From contig NZ_JAUFQJ010000006.1 of the NCBI RefSeq assembly GCF_030409685.1, forward strand, positions 310,001 through 374,000: 64,000 nucleotides of DNA, written 5' to 3'. The DNA comes from Ferruginibacter paludis (GTDB lineage Bacteria; Bacteroidota; Bacteroidia; Chitinophagales; Chitinophagaceae). The notes under the pieces are model-generated. The model worked only from the letters and a program-made list of their open reading frames with translations. It did not search any database and had not been told where the DNA came from. The position numbers were made by a program, and so were the translations under genes. Positions 42,621-51,464 of this stretch are shown here, piece by piece (position 1 is the first letter of the stretch; every line of letters begins with the position of its first letter).

Positions 42621-43709
42621 CTACCAGTACACTTTTATTTGTTCAGCATTTTCCCAGCCGGGTGGCGGCGGATACTGATGATCGGGCGGATAAGAAAGTG
42701 CATTTGAAAAATAATCAAAACAGGAAATATACTGGTCGGGAATAAATTGCTGCGCAGATATTTGTAGCAAATAGGGAGTAATGCTGTAAGGCACCAGTAT
42801 CACTTTTCTATGTGTTACTGATGATGCCGAAAAGTAGCCCAGCGCAATATCACCTGTGTTGGCAGCATTGTACACATTGCCCCTGATTGATGCGGGCAAT
42901 GGATCCAGGATACCACCTGTTCTTGTTTGCTGATCCTGGTAGTGTTGCCAAAACTGGTATGCCTCTCGTGTCATAGATAGCTGGCTGATATCAATAAAAT
43001 CGTTGAGGTACGTATATACATAACAATTGCCTACTGTTTGATTCCGGATGTCGTTTCCATTGATGGCGTCGTCTGATAAAATACGGACTTCTCTATCAAC
43101 ATTTTTTACGTAGCAGTATTCATTCATGATGCAATTGATACCGCAGGATACGCCCCTGGTTTGTCTTCCGCTATATGCCATAAAAGTCCAGCGGTAATAA
43201 TTTTCATCCGCTGCCGGATCTCTAGTATTGATGGTAACGTTGATGAACGTTGGGTAAAACATATCAAACTGATTGACGAAATTGGTGTTGATTTCGGCAA
43301 TGGGCACTGCAGGTTGTATTTTTTCTGGTACAGAAACATATTTCTTGCCATCTTTTAAAATAACAGTTACGCTATAGCTCCTGCCCGTTTTGCCTATATA
43401 GTTTGCATCGGTTGTTGTATACACGCCTTGTGAGGTATATGACAGTGAGGTAGCGTTTCCCAAATCATCAGCAACGGTAACCGTTGCATCTTTTTCAAGA
43501 TATTGGTCAGGGATGGTATCGCTGTAAGCAATCGGTCCGGAGTAAGTTAACTTTACCGTATAAGGAACAGAATCTGTTGTGATATTTCCCTCCACAACAA
43601 GAGTCGGGGGCGCATTTCTTAAAGCAACATCAACCTGTTTAATACAGGATTGGCTGGTGATAGAAATCACGGTAATTACAAAAATTATTTTTAGCAGCTG
43701 CATCATCAT
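42621..43709 (-). CDS. DUF4249 family lipoprotein
   Basis: 362 aa. Lipobox SQSC (Cys22). The Ig-like N-terminal part (VVEGNITTDSVPYTVKLTYSGPI, VTVADDLGNATSLSYTSQGVY) and Cys-rich middle (CGINCIMNEYC, then NCYVYTYL) match DUF4249, a family nearly always encoded next to a TonB-dependent receptor. It probably acts as a surface accessory of that receptor. Its ATG overlaps the receptor's stop codon (TAATG), so translation is coupled. Confidence 0.88.
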   Translation of the reverse strand: MMMQLLKIIFVITVISITSQSCIKQVDVALRNAPPTLVVEGNITTDSVPYTVKLTYSGPIAYSDTIPDQYLEKDATVTVADDLGNATSLSYTSQGVYTTTDANYIGKTGRSYSVTVILKDGKKYVSVPEKIQPAVPIAEINTNFVNQFDMFYPTFINVTINTRDPAADENYYRWTFMAYSGRQTRGVSCGINCIMNEYCYVKNVDREVRILSDDAINGNDIRNQTVGNCYVYTYLNDFIDISQLSMTREAYQFWQHYQDQQTRTGGILDPLPASIRGNVYNAANTGDIALGYFSASSVTHRKVILVPYSITPYLLQISAQQFIPDQYISCFDYFSNALSYPPDHQYPPPPGWENAEQIKVYW

Positions 43710-46078
43710 TAAAAATTATAGTTCCAGGATAAAGATGGAATTAGTCCGCCTACAACCGACAGCCGGTAGGCCAGCAGCCGGGTATCATCTCTTCTGAAAT
43801 AAATTGAATAGGCATTTTTATGCATGTAAATGTTATAAAAAGAAATGTTCCAGATGCTGTAACTTTTTTGTTCGGCATATCTTTTTGACACAAAGGTGAA
43901 ACCTGCATCCAGCCTGTGATACGCTGGCAGACGATCCATATTACGTAAAGAGTAATTGGTTACAATTCCTCCGTTAAATACATAGTTCCCGTCGGGGTAA
44001 GTAGCTGGCCGGCCGGAACTAAAAATAAAATTGCTGCTAAAACTCCAGCCCCTGCCCAATTTTATTTTCGACATGATGGCCAGGTTGTGCGGCCTATCGA
44101 TATCCGCCGGGTAATAATTGCCACCGTTTACTGTTTCGGATGCAAACTGGGTAAGCACTTGTACCTGCGACCTGGAATAGGTGTAATTAACCTGGCCGGT
44201 AACTTTGCCGCTATTTTTTGCAACGCTAAATTCAAATCCGTAGGCCCTTCCCCTTGCATTTAATAAAGCTGTTTCGATGTATGGATTCAATAATAACAAA
44301 GCTCCGTCTTTATACTGCACCGTATTTTGGGTTGTTTTATAATAGGTTTCAAAAGAAGCTTCATACTGGTTGCTATTGAAATTTTTAAACACACCCGCCG
44401 CATATTGATCCCCGATCTGCCTGTTGATAAAGCGGTCACTTAATTTCCAGAAATCAACCGGGGAAATGGAAGTAGTGTTTGAGATCAAATGCAAAAATTG
44501 CTGCCCCCGGTTGTAGCTTAATTTTAAAGAGAGATCATCCCTGAGCCCAATCTTTAAGGATACCCTGGGTTCTAATCCCCCATAATGTTGTATGCTTTTA
44601 TTTTTAGTAAATGTAGTGCTGTCAGCAATTGTTTCTTTTGATAATGGTACACCCGAATCATAGGAATACACTTTCTTTGGACCCAGGTAATCATAGCCCG
44701 CATACCGTAAACCTACCTGTAAAGAAATGTTATCTGTTATTTCAACCTGGTCACTTATAAAAAGGGCCATCTCCCTGCCCTGCTCTTTTGGAATGGTGAG
44801 CGGGATGATACTGCCTGAATCGGAAGTTGGTGTGCGGCTGCCCGGTGAAATACCATACAATATAAAATCAACGCCGGTTTCGATGGTGTGTTTGTCGCTT
44901 GGTTTATATACGAATACCGGCTTTAGTTGTTTTTGCGTGATGGACGAGGGAAGTTTAAATTCATAATATTTATCCAGGCCATTGATGGTAGAAATAAACT
45001 GGCTGTAATTGGCATTGAGCTTTAAAGAAAGTTTGGGACTGATGTCTGCATTGTAATTGAACGACACCAGGTTGGACTCCCAATTATAAGCAGTTGACCC
45101 ATCAAACCTGAACTTATCATAGCTGCGGTAGCCGGTTACAGACAATTTATTAGCGTGGTTAATGGTGTACTCCGCCTTGGCAATACCATCATAAAAAAAA
45201 GCCCGGCTGCTGCCAAATTTATCTCCCAGCTGATTCAATATTAAATCAGGATAGGCTGCACGAAAGCCGGCAATAAAAGTAAGTTTATCTTTTATCAGCG
45301 GGCCATTCATAAAAAAACGTCCGCTCATGGGGCCAACACCGCCCGTATACTGCATCCTGCTGACGTTGCCACTTTTTATTTTCATGTTTAACAGGGAAGA
45401 CAAACGCCCGCCATAAGCCGAAGGCATACCGCCTTTGTATAAGGTTACATCCTGCACCGCATCGGGACTAACTGAAGTATAAAAACCAAGCAAATGCGAA
45501 GTGTTAAACAGTGGCGCTCCATCCAGCAATACCAGATTTTGATCAGCATTGCCGCCACGTACGTTAAACCCGCCTGCGCCCTCACCGGTACTTGTTACAC
45601 CAGGTTGTAAAATCAATGCCTTAATGATATCCGCTTCTCCAAAAAGCAATGGACTTCGCTTGATCATCTCAGGATTAATCTTGACGATGTTCATTTCCAC
45701 CGCCTTTATTTTGTTGTTGTTTTTATAGGCATTCACTACTACTTCATCTAATTGTTCATTGGCCTTCTTTTTTAATTCTATAGTAAGAGATGCACTATCG
45801 CCCAACAGGTTAATTTCCCTGCTGGCGTGCAGATATCCTACTGACGAAATGGTAATGGAGAAATAAGGAATGGGAGAAGGCAGCACAAAATAACCACTGT
45901 CGTTGGTGGAAACTCCGGCCAGGGTTTGATCCAGCACGACGCTAACATTTTTAAGTGGTAAATGTGTATCAAGATCTATCACTTTTCCCTTTGCCTTAAA
46001 ATCCAGTTGCGCCATACTCTTAAAAGGAAATAACAGCAATAGCAGGATACGAAATAACAACCGCGGCGATACAGGCAT
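43709..46078 (-). CDS. TonB-dependent receptor with carboxypeptidase-like regulatory domain
   Basis: 789 aa. Signal peptide ends near KSMAQ. Residues about 27-110 are a CarboxypepD_reg-like domain (KAKGKVIDLDTHLPLKNVSVVLD). The plug follows (about 125-230: GEADIIKALILQPGVTSTGEGAGGFNVRGGNADQNLVLLDGAPLF), then a beta-barrel ending SLSWNYNF. Shorter than SusC and without the SusC linker, so it belongs to the non-Sus receptors. Takes up an unknown ligand with the DUF4249 partner. Confidence 0.94.
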   Translation of the reverse strand: MPVSPRLLFRILLLLLFPFKSMAQLDFKAKGKVIDLDTHLPLKNVSVVLDQTLAGVSTNDSGYFVLPSPIPYFSITISSVGYLHASREINLLGDSASLTIELKKKANEQLDEVVVNAYKNNNKIKAVEMNIVKINPEMIKRSPLLFGEADIIKALILQPGVTSTGEGAGGFNVRGGNADQNLVLLDGAPLFNTSHLLGFYTSVSPDAVQDVTLYKGGMPSAYGGRLSSLLNMKIKSGNVSRMQYTGGVGPMSGRFFMNGPLIKDKLTFIAGFRAAYPDLILNQLGDKFGSSRAFFYDGIAKAEYTINHANKLSVTGYRSYDKFRFDGSTAYNWESNLVSFNYNADISPKLSLKLNANYSQFISTINGLDKYYEFKLPSSITQKQLKPVFVYKPSDKHTIETGVDFILYGISPGSRTPTSDSGSIIPLTIPKEQGREMALFISDQVEITDNISLQVGLRYAGYDYLGPKKVYSYDSGVPLSKETIADSTTFTKNKSIQHYGGLEPRVSLKIGLRDDLSLKLSYNRGQQFLHLISNTTSISPVDFWKLSDRFINRQIGDQYAAGVFKNFNSNQYEASFETYYKTTQNTVQYKDGALLLLNPYIETALLNARGRAYGFEFSVAKNSGKVTGQVNYTYSRSQVQVLTQFASETVNGGNYYPADIDRPHNLAIMSKIKLGRGWSFSSNFIFSSGRPATYPDGNYVFNGGIVTNYSLRNMDRLPAYHRLDAGFTFVSKRYAEQKSYSIWNISFYNIYMHKNAYSIYFRRDDTRLLAYRLSVVGGLIPSLSWNYNF

Positions 46079-46489
46079 GAAGCAATAGTTTTATAACCAA
46101 TGAATATAGATGAATATAGCAGAAATTTTTCAATGTGCACCGGGAGAATATAGAGAAGGTAACAGTTTATTGATGAGAGGCATTTTGGACGGCACAATGC
46201 GCTATAACAAACGTTAATTCAATGTAGTTTTTTTTCTATAGTAGTTTCAAGTGTTGGCTATATGCTAATGCAATTGATTATCTCAATTTACGGCTCCAAG
46301 ATCCTGCGAACTAAACCAGCCAGTGCCGGCTGTTTGTAAACTTTCCCGTTTAAAAACAGATCTACATTTTATATCGTCAAGACATTTTGCCATACCTGAA
46401 ATGTTCTCCATAATACACACTGCGATTCTTTTATAGCAGTAATTACTTCTGGCGCAGGAATCCCATCCTGCGCCCACTTTTTTTACAGA
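46079..46489. other. 411-base gap without a gene; GC-rich hairpin at 46451-46484
   Basis: Lies between the TonB receptor start and the moeA stop. It should hold the receptor promoter (not recognisable). A 9-bp stem GGCGCAGGA / TCCTGCGCC (46451-46459, 46466-46474) followed after three bases by seven T is a terminator for the plus strand, although no plus-strand gene precedes it. On the minus strand the U-tract is on the wrong side. Confidence 0.5.
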
Positions 46490-47677
46490 TTAATCAATTT
46501 TAAGAAAGGGAAAGACTGAACCGGAAGAATAATGCATGGCTCCTTTAGGGAGATAAATAAACCCATCTGTTTTGGTAAGACTAAATAAATCTCCTGACCC
46601 ATTATTAACTATTTCTTTTACCGTATTATCATCATTGCTGATTTTAACAGATATAAATAATGACAAAGCTGCGGAGCCATTGATTTCGCCTGATAACTTC
46701 GCCAGCGGCAGCTTTTGGTGGTTATTAAAATTGTTTGAAAGCCATTGCCGCAAATAAAACTGATGGCAGACAAATGTAGAAACCGGATTGCCCGGATAAG
46801 CGAAAACATGGGTTTGCAGCGCAGGTTGATGACCAAACCAAAAAGGCTTTCCGGGGCGTTGAGCTACCTGGTGAAATAGCTTTTGCACCCCCAGCTTTTC
46901 CAATATTGCAGGCACAAAATCATATTTTCCTTTTGATACTCCACCACTGATGAGCACCACATCGTAATCCTTTACGATTGCAGAAAGTTGAGTAAGCAAT
47001 ATTGTTTCATCATCATTTATATGAAATATATCTGCAGCGATAGAATCCGTTTGAAGGGCGGCCTGCAAAGCATATACATTCGACATGCGCACCTGGTGAC
47101 TTTCCGGCACCTGTGCAACCGGCACCAATTCGTTCCCCGTGGCGACGATAGCTGTTTTTGGCAAAGTAAAAACCGGGACTTGTTCAATACCAACTGCCGC
47201 CAGTAAACCTGCATCTGCTGCCGCCAGGCGCTTGCCTTTTTGCAGCGCCAGCGTCCCTTTTTTATGATCGCTCCCCTGTTGGTGAATATGGTTCTTTGGA
47301 ACAAAGGGCTGTTTTAAAAAAGCCCTGTTATCAATAATATCAATCTGTTCATAAGGTACAATCGTATCAGTACCGGCTGGTACTAAAGTACCCGTCATTA
47401 CTTCAATACAATTTTGCTGCTGTTGCAATTTCTTTTGAACATCACCAGCTGCCTGTATTCCTTCAATTAAAAAACCATGCTTGGTGCCCGCGTCCATTGC
47501 GCTGCTGTTAATAGCAATCCCATCCATCATTACCCTGTCGTAGGGTGGAGAATCTCTGTCGGCAAAAATATCTTCTGCCAAAAACCGGTGCACAATTTTA
47601 TTAAGCAAAACCCTTTCTGTGCCATAGTTACCCGGCTTTGATAAAACAATTTCAAGCGCTTCTTCAACTGATATCAT
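46490..47677 (-). CDS. moeA: Molybdopterin molybdotransferase MoeA
   Basis: 395 aa, the usual length. Contains FADRDSPPYDRVMMDGIAINSSA (MoeA N-terminal), GTLVPAGTDTIVPYEQI, the MPT-binding core TGNELVP and SGGVSKGKYDFVPAILEKLGV, and YPGNPVS with CHQFYLR. MoeA inserts molybdate into adenylylated molybdopterin in the cytoplasm. Last gene of the molybdenum-cofactor operon, 66 bases after the TauE/SafE gene. Confidence 0.95.
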   Translation of the reverse strand: MISVEEALEIVLSKPGNYGTERVLLNKIVHRFLAEDIFADRDSPPYDRVMMDGIAINSSAMDAGTKHGFLIEGIQAAGDVQKKLQQQQNCIEVMTGTLVPAGTDTIVPYEQIDIIDNRAFLKQPFVPKNHIHQQGSDHKKGTLALQKGKRLAAADAGLLAAVGIEQVPVFTLPKTAIVATGNELVPVAQVPESHQVRMSNVYALQAALQTDSIAADIFHINDDETILLTQLSAIVKDYDVVLISGGVSKGKYDFVPAILEKLGVQKLFHQVAQRPGKPFWFGHQPALQTHVFAYPGNPVSTFVCHQFYLRQWLSNNFNNHQKLPLAKLSGEINGSAALSLFISVKISNDDNTVKEIVNNGSGDLFSLTKTDGFIYLPKGAMHYSSGSVFPFLKID

Positions 47678-47743
47678 GAACGAAAATTTTGTGTACTAAT
47701 CCATATAGTTACATTTTCTTAGGATTTCGAAACGATCTGATTA

Positions 47744-48499
47744 TTAAATATGCTCTGCCAATAATTTTACGCCTACAACCATAATTAAAACTGCTGTCAG
47801 CCTTTTTATCAGCAAAGCATCAAATAATCTCATACTGATAAGCGAACCCGCTAAGCCTCCAATTACCACTGCCGCCATCACACAAAGCGTAAAAGGCACT
47901 AACACCGTAATTGAACCGCTGACAGCCAGCCCGGCAATACCACCGATGGAATTTACCAGGATAAAAAAGCTGGCTATACCTGCAATATTTTTTGCTTCTT
48001 CCCAATTTAACAGGTTCAGTACCGGGGATAAAAATATCCCCCCGCCAATACCCACCATACCGGATAAAAATCCCAGCCCCGTGCCCAAAGGAATGGACCG
48101 AATCATTATTTTTTTTCTGTCTGTGACAGGCTTTACCGGTCTTACCACCTGAAAAAACAAGGCAATGGCGGAAAGTACAAGCACCGCTCCCAACAAGATA
48201 AAGAAAGTGCGTTCCGATAATTTAAAGGTGGCTCCCAGCAGAGCAGCAGGCACACTAAAAATAACGTACGGAATTGCCTTTTTTAAAGACAAAAAACCTT
48301 TTGAATAAGCTATAGCGCAACCGATTGTTACCACTGCAATATTGCACAGCAATGCATGAGTGCGAATGGTATTGAAATCAGTTATAAACAGACTGAGAAT
48401 AGCAAGGTAACTGGAACCGCCCCCAAAGCCAACACTGCTGTATAAAAAAGCAATCACCAGGAAAAGCAGGGAAATAATGATAAGAGTAGAAGTGTGCAT
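47744..48499 (-). CDS. TauE/SafE family sulfite exporter-like membrane protein
   Basis: 251 aa with about eight transmembrane helices. Family repeats: SSVGFGGGSSYLAILSLF near the N-terminus and LSGMVGIGGGIFLSPVLNLL in the middle. TauE/SafE proteins move sulfite, sulfonates or related anions across the inner membrane. It sits between truncated moeB and moeA in the Moco operon, so export of sulfite or sulfur anions linked to a molybdoenzyme is a reasonable guess. Confidence 0.9.
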   Translation of the reverse strand: MHTSTLIIISLLFLVIAFLYSSVGFGGGSSYLAILSLFITDFNTIRTHALLCNIAVVTIGCAIAYSKGFLSLKKAIPYVIFSVPAALLGATFKLSERTFFILLGAVLVLSAIALFFQVVRPVKPVTDRKKIMIRSIPLGTGLGFLSGMVGIGGGIFLSPVLNLLNWEEAKNIAGIASFFILVNSIGGIAGLAVSGSITVLVPFTLCVMAAVVIGGLAGSLISMRLFDALLIKRLTAVLIMVVGVKLLAEHI

Positions 48500-48508
48500 T
48501 TTACATAA

Positions 48509-48883
48509 TTATTGATATGAAGATAAACCGCCCTGCAGGCTAAACACATTGCCCTGCGCATTTTGCGGGGTTAAAAATGCATCGTGACAAATGATGTTTG
48601 TTGAAGGATTTTGAAGGGAAAGTTTTTTAGATAATACCCCCACTTTCTTTTGACCTGTTTCTGCTTTGTCAAATAAGGTTTGTCCTGGCAGATTGCTAAG
48701 TGCAATGGTATCTTCATCTGCCAGCCCGATGGCGCCAACGCCCATACTATTGAGATACTGCGCATAACGTGTTCCCAATCCACCCGCGCCTGCAATCGGC
48801 ACTTTACCGTTTTGATGCGCCTGCTGCCCGGCTATGCCGAAACCTTTTAGTTTTATCTGTTTGGAAAATCTAAGTTCATTCAT
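48509..48883 (-). pseudogene. moeB: moeB/thiF remnant: N-terminal ThiF part fused to the last residues of a rhodanese domain
   Basis: 124 codons from ATG 48883. Residues 1-110 match the N-terminal adenylation domain of MoeB/ThiF (LRFSKQIKLKGFGIAGQQ, GAGGLG, LADEDTIALSNL, TPQNA). The last residues NVFSLQGGLSSYQ match the C-terminal end of the rhodanese domain of MoeB-rhodanese fusions (about 350 aa). Some 220-240 residues are missing, including the catalytic Cys, both CxxC zinc pairs and the rhodanese active site. The motif NLxRQ reads NLPGQ, losing the catalytic Arg. It overlaps mobA by 8 bases and is 9 bases from the TauE gene. Read as inactive; MoaD activation must be done by another protein or is lost. 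Confidence 0.8.
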
Positions 48884-49478
48884 GATTGGATGCCATCCTG
48901 TTTTTTGCCTCCAGGAAATCGGTGTAGTAATTGGCATTAAAAAGTTCGGCATCATCTGCCGGAAAAATAGTTTTAATTTCCTGGCCAATCAAAAATTTTC
49001 GGGGACACGTACTGCCACTTTGTATATAGGTTTCGGCTGCTTCCAAAGCAGCAGGTTCCCATATTGCAATCAATGGTTCCGGCAATTTAGATTGCGTAGT
49101 TGCATAAGCTGTAGCGGGCTTTTGGCTATCCCGCTGATTAATTAATTGAGCAATTGTTTCACCGGTCAAATGCGGCAAATCCACTGCCACCACCAGCCAG
49201 GCTTTATCGGGATAAGCATGATGTGCAGATAAAATGCCATTCAGTGGCCCTTTGTAAAGACCTTCATCCGTAATATATGCTTCGCCTGTTTGCAAATTAT
49301 TTACCTGGTCTACCCGGCAGCTTATAAAAACTTTTGCGCAATATTTTGTCAGCAGCTGGTATAAAAAACTGCGTTGGTTAATGGCTTCGTGATACTGCAA
49401 TTCGCCCTTATCCATATTCATCCTGCTGCCTTTCCCACCCGCCAGCACAAGGCCATATAAGTCACCTGTTAAAATCAC
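48876..49478 (-). CDS. mobA: Molybdenum cofactor guanylyltransferase MobA-like
   Basis: 200 aa from GTG 49478, chosen because GGAGG stands 5 bases upstream; a longer frame from 49553 would lie largely inside moaC. Motifs: GLVLAGGKGSRMNMDKGEL (nucleotide binding), GPLNGILSAH and AVDLPHL (metal Asp). MobA transfers GMP to Mo-molybdopterin. Overlaps moaC by 17 bases and moeB by 8 bases, so translation is coupled. The second D of the standard GRSxRMGxDKA motif is present as NMDKG. Confidence 0.88.
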   Translation of the reverse strand: MILTGDLYGLVLAGGKGSRMNMDKGELQYHEAINQRSFLYQLLTKYCAKVFISCRVDQVNNLQTGEAYITDEGLYKGPLNGILSAHHAYPDKAWLVVAVDLPHLTGETIAQLINQRDSQKPATAYATTQSKLPEPLIAIWEPAALEAAETYIQSGSTCPRKFLIGQEIKTIFPADDAELFNANYYTDFLEAKNRMASNHE

Positions 49479-49944
49479 TTTTACCTCCTTTTTTTTCCAG
49501 TAACCTGGTTTGTGAAATGATGATATCATGCGACAGTGCTTTGCACATATCATACACTGTTAATGCCGCCACAGACGCCGCCGTTAAAGCTTCCATCTCA
49601 ACACCTGTTTTACCATCACATTTTACCGTGGCTTTTATCAGCAATAAATTTTCGCCAGGTTCTATATTGATTAAAATTTGCGAAAGCGACAACGGATGAC
49701 AAAGCGGAATTAAGTCAGCTGTGCGTTTAGCTGCCATTGTTGCAGCAATTATAGCCGTTGCAAAAATGCTGCCCTTGCTGCTGAGAAATTTATTTTTTTC
49801 AAGCTGTTTAAAAACCGAAACTGGGAATACCACTGTTGACTGAGCCGTTGCTGTACGGGTGGTAATTTGTTTACCGGATACATCCACCATCTGCGGATTT
49901 CCATCTGTATCAAGATGCGATAGTATGCTGTTCTCTTTTTTCAT
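49462..49944 (-). CDS. moaC: Cyclic pyranopterin monophosphate synthase MoaC
   Basis: 160 aa, normal length. Core motifs PQMVDVSGK, KGSIFATAIIAATMAAKRTADLIPLCHPL (catalytic loop with His) and KCDGKTGVEMEALTAASVAALTVYDMCKA, plus an ending KKGGKSDFNR close to family consensus. Converts the MoaA product to cPMP. Start overlaps the moaA stop by 4 bases (ATGA). Confidence 0.97.
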   Translation of the reverse strand: MKKENSILSHLDTDGNPQMVDVSGKQITTRTATAQSTVVFPVSVFKQLEKNKFLSSKGSIFATAIIAATMAAKRTADLIPLCHPLSLSQILINIEPGENLLLIKATVKCDGKTGVEMEALTAASVAALTVYDMCKALSHDIIISQTRLLEKKGGKSDFNR

Positions 49945-50918
49945 CCGCCGATTAATGACATTGATTTTTTGAATTCATTTTTTTCCTCCGCTTCAAAGCC
50001 ATCTTTAAACCGGTTGTGGATAGCCTTCAAAATAAGCGGCTTTATTAAATCGGGATGCGGATTTTGTTGCAACAGCCTTTTAAATGATACGCTTTCATTG
50101 GTGTACAAACAAGTTTGCAATTCTCCTTTTGCAGAAACCCGGATGCGGTTACAGGTACCGCAGAATGTTCTTGAAAATGAAGGTATAATACCAAATGATC
50201 CGCGGCGATTTTCAATGGTATAATTTTCAGATGTTGAACTTGGCCCATCATTCATACGGTGGGTACCCGGGAAATGTTGCTGAATGTGATCCATGATCTT
50301 CAAAAAATCCCATTCTATTTTTTCAAAACCTTTGCTGTGGCCGTTAAACGGCATCTCTTCCAAAAAACGAACCGAGACATTCTGTTCGTGAGCAAACTCA
50401 ACAAAAGGCAAAATATCATCTGTGTTTAAGCCATTCATTACTACGCAATTGATCTTTACATTAAAACCATTTTGTAGCAGTTGCAGCACATTATTGTAAA
50501 CAACATCAAAATAATTGCGTCGGGTGATGGCGTTAAAGCGGTCCTTATCCAGGCTATCCATACTCACGTTTATATTCAGTATGCCCAATGCTTTTAAGGC
50601 AGCGATATGTTCCCCTATCAACGTTGCATTGGTAGTAATGGAAATTTCTTCCTGCCCTTTTACAGCTGCCAGCCGGTGAAGAAAATCCATCAGTCCTTTT
50701 CTTACAAAAGGCTCTCCGCCGGTAATTCTTATTTTAGTAATACCCAACTCAATAAAAGTAGATGAAAGCAGGAACATCTCATCCCATGACAGCAATTCCT
50801 TATTATGCGAAAACTCAACTCCTTCCGCCGGCATACAGTACTGGCAACGCATATTACAGTTGTCTGTTACAGATAAGCGTAAGTAATTTATAACCCTGTT
50901 GTGATTGTCTGTGAGCAT
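49941..50918 (-). CDS. moaA: GTP 3',8-cyclase MoaA (radical SAM)
   Basis: 325 aa. Radical-SAM cluster C21-x3-C25-x2-C28 (TDNCNMRCQYCMP), ITGGEPFVRKGL, SMDSLD, and the C-terminal cluster around CGTCNRIRVSAKGELQTCLY. The last residues are GG as in active MoaA. Starts molybdenum-cofactor synthesis from GTP. Second gene of the operon, 66 bases after moaD. Confidence 0.97.
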   Translation of the reverse strand: MLTDNHNRVINYLRLSVTDNCNMRCQYCMPAEGVEFSHNKELLSWDEMFLLSSTFIELGITKIRITGGEPFVRKGLMDFLHRLAAVKGQEEISITTNATLIGEHIAALKALGILNINVSMDSLDKDRFNAITRRNYFDVVYNNVLQLLQNGFNVKINCVVMNGLNTDDILPFVEFAHEQNVSVRFLEEMPFNGHSKGFEKIEWDFLKIMDHIQQHFPGTHRMNDGPSSTSENYTIENRRGSFGIIPSFSRTFCGTCNRIRVSAKGELQTCLYTNESVSFKRLLQQNPHPDLIKPLILKAIHNRFKDGFEAEEKNEFKKSMSLIGG

Positions 50919-50984
50919 TTATTGTAAGGATTTACCCAATGTAATTATTTTTGAATTCTTCATTATAAAATTTGCGGGCAACGC

Positions 50985-51224
50985 TTAGCCGCCACTAACT
51001 GGAGGTATCAGCGCTACTTCATCTTCCCCTCTGATCATGACGTCATTACCTGCATATGTATTGTTAACCGCAACGGATAAGGTCGCCAGTTTTTCCAACT
51101 TAGGAAACTGGTTGAAAAGTAGCTTTTTCAATTCGGCAACACTTACCGGATCAGGCCCTGCATCAAACTCCGTAAAAAGATCGCCCGTTATTTCTTTCGC
51201 AATTCCAAAGGCAATTATTTTCAT
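50985..51224 (-). CDS. moaD: Molybdopterin synthase small subunit MoaD
   Basis: 79 aa from ATG 51224 (MKIIAFGIAKEITG); a longer frame to 51308 adds residues unlike the family. Ubiquitin-like fold with PVSVAELKKLLFNQFPKL, VAVNNTYAG and the C-terminal ALIPPVSGG ending in Gly-Gly, which is adenylylated by MoeB and then thiocarboxylated. First gene of the Moco operon. No MoaE partner is encoded in the cluster. Confidence 0.93.
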   Translation of the reverse strand: MKIIAFGIAKEITGDLFTEFDAGPDPVSVAELKKLLFNQFPKLEKLATLSVAVNNTYAGNDVMIRGEDEVALIPPVSGG

Positions 51225-51464
51225 ATCTCTTTTATTTTCGCAACACTGCTTTTTCTTTTCTACTGCAAATATCAATAAATATAAGCAGGTGAAATTGTAA
51301 AAAACCAATTAATTCTGCTAAACTTGTAATCTTCGGTAATTCAAAAAAGGAGCCGGGTTTTAACTCATTCCTTATTACAAATATAAACTGTGTAAGCCCG
51401 AACTTTTAACGGTGGACGATTATTAAAAACAATTATATCTTTAAGCAAATAAATCAACAACGCC

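Noticed and set aside
46283..46477. A 64-codon minus-strand frame starting (GTG) 12 bases after the moeA stop
   Set aside because: The start lies inside a GC-rich hairpin, there is no ribosome-binding sequence, and the translation has no recognisable domain or typical composition.
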